The notes under the pieces: generated by a model
Seen by the model: only the letters and a program-made list of their open reading frames with translations
The model's database searches: none
Told to the model about the DNA's origin: nothing
DNA from: Oligoflexaceae bacterium
GTDB lineage: Bacteria; Bdellovibrionota_B; Oligoflexia; Oligoflexales; Oligoflexaceae
DNA length: 10,927 nucleotides
Reading direction: 5' to 3'
Assembly (NCBI GenBank): GCA_947474445.1
Contig: CANJJY010000119.1
Location: 1-10,927, forward strand
Part shown: positions 7,311 through 10,927 of the stretch, piece after piece
Layout: each line of letters begins with the position of its first letter
How positions within the stretch are numbered: position 1 is the first letter of the stretch
Made by a program: the position numbers and the translations under genes

Positions 7311-8000
7311 GTGGGAGTTCGTGTCATCAAAAGTGCAAACTGGAATCACGAAAGCGGATCGAGCATCGTCAGTGCGCTCGTCACTCTCGCCATCTTGAGT
7401 GTGGTGATCGTGACAGCGATGAACTTTTTTGACCTTCAGCTCTTTTCTCGTCAGAAGATCAAATCCCAGATTGCCAATCAGGATCTCGATACCGCCTTGA
7501 CCCAGGAACTTCTCAGCGACATCCTTGCCGAACTCAAGTCCAGTGGTGCCTGCTTTAATATCGCTTCGCTGTCAGGCAAACCTGTGTTGGGCAGTTCCAC
7601 GATAACCTATACGACCAATATACGAGTGCCGGGCACTTCCTATCCAAATGATTTTGAGGCCGCGATCAATCGCTGTCGCCGTCCGCGAACTCCCAGCAAC
7701 AGCACCTCACCCAATGACAACGACATTTACTTCTGTGCTGAGATAAAGCCCACCTCCTCGGGCGGCAATGGAAGTTTCATGACGGCCCAATACATCTTTG
7801 CTGAGATCTATCTCGAACTGCGCGATCTGCAGACGGGCCAGCCGATTTCCTGCAATTCATTCTTAGCCAGTCGCGGCGAAAACAAGAGTCGCTTTCAAGG
7901 TGGGATGGCGATGATCAACCTCTATTGGAGTCAGCGCTCGACGAAGGGTACCTACAACCACAATCGCCAGAGCTATGTCTCTTACCTGTCTGATCAATAA
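7311..8000 (+). CDS. Second prepilin-like (minor pilin / pseudopilin) protein lacking Glu5
   Basis: This 229-residue protein has a 16-residue leader ending in Ser15-Gly16, then SSIVSALVTLAILSVVIVTA, the layout of a prepilin junction and helix. Position +5 is Ser instead of the usual Glu. The arrangement recalls PilV/GspI-like subunits, but I cannot assign one. Four cysteines follow in the soluble part (GACFN, NRCRR, YFCAE, ISCNS), suggesting disulfides outside the cytoplasm. The start is GTG at 7311: a stop codon lies in frame at 7299-7301 and no other start is available before the leader. There is no clear Shine-Dalgarno sequence. The 9-base gap to the preceding stop suggests translational coupling to that gene. 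Confidence 0.8.
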   Translation: MGVRVIKSANWNHESGSSIVSALVTLAILSVVIVTAMNFFDLQLFSRQKIKSQIANQDLDTALTQELLSDILAELKSSGACFNIASLSGKPVLGSSTITYTTNIRVPGTSYPNDFEAAINRCRRPRTPSNSTSPNDNDIYFCAEIKPTSSGGNGSFMTAQYIFAEIYLELRDLQTGQPISCNSFLASRGENKSRFQGGMAMINLYWSQRSTKGTYNHNRQSYVSYLSDQ

Positions 8001-8071
8001 AACCCTGTGCGGATTTTTTAGAAGGCTTCATCCCCCTTTCTTACCGGCCGCCCCATTTAGGGACGCTTTTC

Positions 8072-8124
8072 TTGTACAACGTTGTCAAAAATATTGACGT
8101 GATACGTTTTAACCTTTTTATATC
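8072..8124 (+). promoter_or_regulatory. Putative promoter with overlapping operator-like palindromes
   Basis: TTGTACAA (8072-8079) overlaps the perfect palindrome ACAACGTTGT (8076-8085). Next comes GTCAA-AAATA-TTGAC (8084-8098), whose right arm overlaps a -35-like TTGACG (8094-8099). A -10-like TTTATA follows at 8117-8122 after 17 bases; TATATC at 8119-8124 is an alternative. The surrounding sequence is clearly more AT-rich than the coding DNA. Palindromes abutting the -35 box suit a dimeric regulator. It could drive the lipoprotein gene or a short transcript. There is no experimental support. Confidence 0.4.
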
Positions 8125-8231
8125 AGATACTTACATTCCTATTCCAGATTGATGGTCGCGTTTGTGCTTGTATTCCCGCCAGCTCGATCCTTTGCGGATT
8201 TTTTGGGCCGCTTCTTAAACTTCTGACAAGT

Positions 8232-8254
8232 TGCAGGTTTAGGAGCAACCTGCA
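8232..8254 (+). promoter_or_regulatory. Hairpin presenting a Shine-Dalgarno sequence in its loop
   Basis: TGCAGGTT (8232-8239) and AACCTGCA (8247-8254) form a perfect 8-bp stem around the 7-base loop TAGGAGC. The loop carries AGGAG, 8 bases before an ATG at 8254 whose first base is the last base of the stem. As RNA this could modulate ribosome access to the following small ORF. Confidence 0.45.
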
Positions 8255-8523
8255 TGAGAGCGGCCTTTGGCTTCGAAGTTGCTATACAGAGGGTAGAGCT
8301 CAAGATACGGCAACTAAGAACTGCCGCAGCGAAAAGTCTCGAAGCTCTGCACTGTCGCGGGGGACGAAAGTTCACGATGGTGAAGAGCGAAAAGGTTTCT
8401 GATCGAGTTTATTTTGTGGGATTCGGGGGGAGAGGTATTCAAAACCTCTCTCTCGCTTTTTACCTCCTTTCATCTCCACGCTCTCTCCGTGACTTCCACT
8501 TCTCTGTTTTGTATACTCTATAG
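8254..8523 (+). CDS. Doubtful small ORF, 89 residues, unknown
   Basis: This is listed because it has a well-spaced AGGAG (8241-8245) before its ATG; the protein resembles nothing I know. It starts MRAAFGFEVAIQRVELKIRQ, is basic, and has no signal peptide or clear membrane helix. It runs through the terminator-like hairpin at 8430-8461 and uses codons such as ATA, AGG, AGA and CTA that are scarce in the neighbouring genes, which argues against it. The overlapping 78-codon minus-strand frame is a competitor with no ribosome binding site. It may be a chance frame in a regulatory region. Confidence 0.22.
   Translation: MRAAFGFEVAIQRVELKIRQLRTAAAKSLEALHCRGGRKFTMVKSEKVSDRVYFVGFGGRGIQNLSLAFYLLSSPRSLRDFHFSVLYTL
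8430..8461 (+). terminator. Weak terminator-like hairpin
   Basis: GAGAGGT (8430-8436) pairs perfectly with ACCTCTC (8444-8450) around a 7-base loop. Five T residues begin 6 bases after the stem (8457-8461). The stem is short and the T run is displaced, so an intrinsic terminator or attenuator ahead of the lipoprotein gene is only possible. If it works, it would end a transcript of about 330 bases from the 8072-8124 promoter. Confidence 0.28.
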
Positions 8524-8552
8524 CAACAGCCTCTCCACTCTCGTGCTGCATT

Positions 8553-8556
8553 GGAG
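8553..8556 (+). promoter_or_regulatory. Ribosome binding site choosing the lipoprotein start
   Basis: GGAG lies 6 bases before ATG 8563. The in-frame TTG at 8551 overlaps this motif and is therefore unlikely to be the start. Confidence 0.65.
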
Positions 8557-8562
8557 ACACCT

Positions 8563-10326
8563 ATGCGCGGCCTCTTGTTTGGCTTTCGCCTTTTTCCTCT
8601 CTTTTCCTGCGGCCTCGCTTTCCTATGGATGACGGCCGCCTGCAAATCCACAAACCATCCCAGTCGGACGGAATCTCTCAGTGAAGATGCCGATGAAGCC
8701 GCGACTCAGATGCAGTCGGTCGTACGCTTTCGCGGTCTGTTTCATCAGATCGCTAGCGCTCAGGGTTTCAAGCGGGAAGAGATTGATCAGATGATTTTCC
8801 TGCCCTCGCCTGAGCAGCTCACTACGCCGTCCGAAGCTTTGATGGCCGCGACGCCAGCTGCCGTGAACGAGGCTCTCGCCCAGCATCTGCGGCCTTTTTC
8901 TAGCAGCAGCCTCTACAAGAACGGCAAAGATGCTCCCCTGCCCCCAGCCGTCGATCTAGAAAAGATATTCAAAGACAAGGGTCCCGTGACCTTTGTCGTG
9001 ATTCCGGGCATCTTCGGCGAGTTTCTGAATACGGGACCTGAGGCCTTTCCATTCAGTGGGGTCTATGGGGAAAAGGGCCGCTTTCGTCGGGATTGGCAGA
9101 AGTCGCTGCGGGGAATCAAGGCCTCGGCTTACGATCTCACGTCTCTCGCCACCGTTGAAGCTGATCTCAGCGAGCGGGTGCAGCTGGGAAGTATCGATTT
9201 TTCGGACAGCTCGCTGGGTTCCAAGGTGCAGGTCGTCTATCTCAATGCAGTCTGGGGTTCGCTCGAATCTTTAGGAAGCATAGAAGACATCGCGCAGCTC
9301 AATCTCGAGCGCCTTGAGAAAGCCTTGAACATGATCCCCTCCGATCAGCTGCGAAACGTCTACCTGATAGGCTATTCGCGAGGAGCTCCTGTCGCCTTGG
9401 AAATGGCCTATCAGGCGCTGGCGCGGCCGAAGGACTTCCCCTCTCTGCGCGGGCTCAAGGGTATTGTGAGCTTGGCTGGTGTCGTCCACGGTACGGCTCT
9501 GGCTGACGATGCCTTCGATCATCCGGATGCGCCGACTTACAAGGTCTTAAAGAGTTTGAAGACGACCCTCGATGGCATCAAAGTCTATGAAAAAGGCGAT
9601 GGCTACATCAGCGCATCGAACAAGGTTCTTAAAAATGGTCTCGAAATCTTTCAGTTCGCGCTCGACACCGCCGACGTCAAAGACAAGTTCACGATTCCGG
9701 CTGGCCTACTGGCGGAAAACATCAAGGTTGAAACCGCGGATCCCTTCTTCGTCGTTGGCTACGCTTTCCAAGCGTTTCAATCCGTTTTTGCTGCACCGTC
9801 CACCACAGTCCTCAATCGACTGAACAACATCAAACGAGCCCAGATGCTCCTATCCAAGATGCTGGAAGGAGCTGAACAACTGCGAACAGGTGCGCGTAGC
9901 GCGTGGTGGGCCGCACATATTTTGCCCCCGCAGTTAGAAGTCTACGCCCTCGCCGGCAGCATGCCTGAAGTGACGGTCAACGGCGTTCAATCTGTCCTAC
10001 TCAGCAGCCCTTACTACGGCTCAAAGACTCTCGATTATGCGGCAACACTGCGAAAGAGCGCCTACGCTCTCTATGAGCTGAGTGGAGTATCGCAGAATGA
10101 TAGTCAAGTCATAGAATCTCAGGTCCGCTTTTGGCCGCGTCTGATGCCTCTCTTTAATCCGCAGCAGCCGCCCTTGAACTTCTATCATATGGGAGTGGTC
10201 GGCACGCATCATTGGGGTTTGGCTTTCCCCGTGGCGATCAAATCGAAAGGCGGAGAGGTCAATCCCTTTCCTCGCGAAATGTTGCTGGAGACGATGGGGG
10301 CTTTCGTTCTGGGGGATAAGCATTAG
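8563..10326 (+). CDS. Putative lipoprotein with alpha/beta-hydrolase fold (lipase/esterase-like)
   Basis: This 587-residue protein begins with a signal peptide (MRGLLFGFRLFPLF then GLAFLWMTAAC). Cys27 follows T-A-A, an imperfect lipobox, so lipid attachment is likely but not certain. No cysteine occurs after Cys27. Around residues 141-154 a hydrophobic strand TFVVIPGIFGEF has the shape of the strand and oxyanion loop of alpha/beta hydrolases. VYLIGYSRGAP carries the nucleophile elbow G-Y-S-R-G with Ser272. Near the C-terminus, GTHHWGLAFP (His549/550) is a plausible catalytic histidine site. I could not place the acid residue with confidence. The protein is longer than a minimal lipase, with a polar N-terminal region of about 110 residues and a helical insert around 380-450. 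The substrate is unknown; an ester or lipid is the family-level expectation. It has its own upstream region and ends just before the MITE-like element. Confidence 0.82.
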   Translation: MRGLLFGFRLFPLFSCGLAFLWMTAACKSTNHPSRTESLSEDADEAATQMQSVVRFRGLFHQIASAQGFKREEIDQMIFLPSPEQLTTPSEALMAATPAAVNEALAQHLRPFSSSSLYKNGKDAPLPPAVDLEKIFKDKGPVTFVVIPGIFGEFLNTGPEAFPFSGVYGEKGRFRRDWQKSLRGIKASAYDLTSLATVEADLSERVQLGSIDFSDSSLGSKVQVVYLNAVWGSLESLGSIEDIAQLNLERLEKALNMIPSDQLRNVYLIGYSRGAPVALEMAYQALARPKDFPSLRGLKGIVSLAGVVHGTALADDAFDHPDAPTYKVLKSLKTTLDGIKVYEKGDGYISASNKVLKNGLEIFQFALDTADVKDKFTIPAGLLAENIKVETADPFFVVGYAFQAFQSVFAAPSTTVLNRLNNIKRAQMLLSKMLEGAEQLRTGARSAWWAAHILPPQLEVYALAGSMPEVTVNGVQSVLLSSPYYGSKTLDYAATLRKSAYALYELSGVSQNDSQVIESQVRFWPRLMPLFNPQQPPLNFYHMGVVGTHHWGLAFPVAIKSKGGEVNPFPREMLLETMGAFVLGDKH

Positions 10327-10359
10327 ATCCGGGCTCTGGGGCGATGGCCCTCGCCGTGA

Positions 10360-10367
10360 TGGAATGC
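10360..10367. repeat. Left copy of 8-bp flanking direct repeat (target-site duplication)
   Basis: TGGAATGC directly abuts the left terminal inverted repeat and is identical to 10604-10611 at the other end, as expected for a duplication made on insertion. Confidence 0.65.
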
Positions 10368-10603
10368 GGCCTTGCCTTTGGCGTCGGCCATCAGTCAATA
10401 GACCGTAGCCTTTGCCATAGACCTTGCCTTAGCCATTGTACGTGATCCTGATCCTAGCCTGCTGCCCTTGCCTTAAAGCCTTCTCGTGGTCTTCGTAAGA
10501 CGAAGAGGGAAAGGTCTTTTGCGCATGATCACGATCACGCACAATGGCTAAGTCTACGGCCACGCCAAAGCACGGGTATGTGGCCGACGCCGTAGGCAAG
10601 GCC
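10368..10603. mobile_element. MITE-like non-coding element, 236 bp, with terminal inverted repeats
   Basis: The ends are 23-bp inverted repeats with two mismatches. The left end (10368-10390) reads GGCCTTGCCT, two variable bases, GGCGTCGGCCA; the right end (10581-10603) is its reverse complement with the two variable bases changed. Inside, a second 25-bp inverted pair (10429-10453 and 10527-10551, two mismatches) begins TTAGCCATTGT. A central TCTTCGT-AAG-ACGAAGA stem (10490-10506) completes an imperfect palindrome over nearly the whole length, with the left arm about 15-20 bases longer. Perfect 8-bp direct repeats flank it. It holds no useful ORF, so a transposase would have to act in trans. 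Eight-base duplications and GG-starting ends occur in IS families such as ISL3, IS1595 and IS6; I cannot name the parent. Confidence 0.7.
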
Positions 10604-10611
10604 TGGAATGC
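10604..10611. repeat. Right copy of 8-bp flanking direct repeat (target-site duplication)
   Basis: TGGAATGC starts at the base immediately after the right terminal inverted repeat and matches 10360-10367 exactly. Confidence 0.65.
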
Positions 10612-10623
10612 TTCTCCCTGCGT

Positions 10624-10662
10624 TTAAAAAGAAAGCCGCACCTTAAGCAAGATGCGGCTTCT
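10624..10662 (-). terminator. Rho-independent terminator of the rightmost minus-strand gene
   Basis: On the minus strand AAGCCGCA and TGCGGCTT form a perfect 8-bp GC-rich stem (plus-strand 10633-10640 and 10653-10660) with a 12-base loop, followed at once by TTTCTTTTTAAA. The stem lies about 55 bases past the stop codon of the minus-strand ORF. On the plus strand the tail is only CTTCTTTCC, so any termination of lipoprotein-gene transcripts here would be weaker. Confidence 0.72.
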
Positions 10663-10714
10663 TTCCAATCGATGGGCGAAGCTACAGCGTAATTCTGTAG
10701 CTCCTAGCTCTCGA

Positions 10715-10927
10715 TTATTTTCTCAGTTCAGCGGCAACATCGGCCTCTGAAAAGCTTTCAAAATCTTCGGGATCCACTTGCTTTGATTCATCGATTGTCA
10801 CAGCTTCTCCTTGTTCAAACACGCCTTCGAAGCAATCTTCCGATCCCAATTCATCCCATTCTTCATTGCACGATTGGCCAGCCTCGGTGGATACGCTTGG
10901 TGTCAGATCAGTCGTACCCGAACAATC
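10715..10927 (-). CDS. C-terminal end of an acidic unknown protein (partial)
   Basis: An uninterrupted minus-strand frame enters at the window edge and gives 70 residues before a TAA stop; the start lies outside. The peptide begins DCSGTTDLTPSVSTEAGQSC and ends EADVAAELRK. It is strongly acidic (21 Asp/Glu against 3 Lys/Arg) and has three cysteines (positions 2, 20, 32 of the fragment), with no membrane helix. Composition fits the tail of a secreted, lipoprotein or surface protein, but I recognise no family. A proper terminator about 55 bases downstream supports it being a real gene end. It converges on the lipoprotein gene. Confidence 0.6.
   Translation of the reverse strand, partial: DCSGTTDLTPSVSTEAGQSCNEEWDELGSEDCFEGVFEQGEAVTIDESKQVDPEDFESFSEADVAAELRK

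Larger units (their letters stand above)
8001..8562. other. 562-base intergenic region before the lipoprotein gene
   Basis: No convincing long gene lies here. From left to right it holds a weak stem with a T-rich tail (about 8049-8075), overlapping palindromes and a promoter-like pair (8072-8124), a 12-bp direct repeat (TGCGGATTTTTT at 8008-8019 and 8193-8204), a Shine-Dalgarno-displaying hairpin (8232-8254) and a terminator-like hairpin (8430-8461). A minus-strand GTG-started frame of 78 codons (8139-8375) and a plus-strand frame of 89 codons (8254-8523) overlap, so at most one is likely to be real. A regulated leader or a small RNA is another reading. Confidence 0.55.

Noticed and set aside
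8047..8075. Possible terminator after the second prepilin gene (CCC-ATTTA-GGG then CTTTTCTT)
   Set aside because: The stem is only 3 bp, then a mismatch and 2 bp; not stable enough to list as a terminator.
8139..8375. 78-codon minus-strand frame with a lysine-rich C-terminus and a vaguely signal-like N-terminus
   Set aside because: It begins with GTG without a Shine-Dalgarno sequence, has a stop codon a few codons upstream, its hydrophobic stretch is broken by Arg, and it overlaps the promoter-hairpin region. Too weak to call.
10340..10357. GGCGA-TGGCCC-TCGCC stem just after the lipoprotein gene as its terminator
   Set aside because: The stem is only 5 bp and is followed by GTGATGG with no T tract.

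Overview
The window reads as chromosomal DNA of a Gram-negative bacterium: it encodes a signal-peptide M1 aminopeptidase, a putative lipoprotein and prepilin-like membrane proteins. The divergent minor-pilin set suggests a predatory or deltaproteobacterial-type lineage such as Bdellovibrionota/Oligoflexia. That placement is an inference from protein style, not a database result. No rRNA, tRNA, CRISPR array or complete insertion sequence was seen.

Left part (1-2946, minus strand): a PepN-like M1 zinc aminopeptidase with a signal peptide is followed by the first 41 codons of a TerC-family membrane protein that runs off the window. A 333-base divergent region with a 9-bp perfect inverted repeat (3121-3173) separates these from a plus-strand gene set.

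Middle part (3280-8000, plus strand): four genes form a likely operon. In order they are a prepilin with a canonical cleavage and methylation motif; a 711-residue protein with a pilin/GspK/PilX-like N-terminus, a cysteine-rich ectodomain and a C-terminal Hint (hedgehog/intein) autoprocessing domain; a single-pass membrane protein of unknown family; and a second prepilin-like protein without Glu5. I read this as a minor-pilin or pseudopilin tip complex in which the large Hint protein is the surface-exposed and possibly self-cleaved component. This is the most unusual coding content in the window.

Right part (8001-10927): a 562-base gap holds a palindrome-rich promoter-like patch, a hairpin that displays a Shine-Dalgarno sequence in its loop just before a doubtful small ORF, and a terminator-like hairpin. 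Next comes a 587-residue putative lipoprotein with an alpha/beta-hydrolase GYSRG nucleophile motif. Downstream is a 236-bp MITE-like element (10368-10603) with 23-bp terminal inverted repeats, near full-length imperfect palindromy and a perfect flanking 8-bp direct repeat. A minus-strand terminator and the 3' end of a strongly acidic minus-strand ORF close the window.
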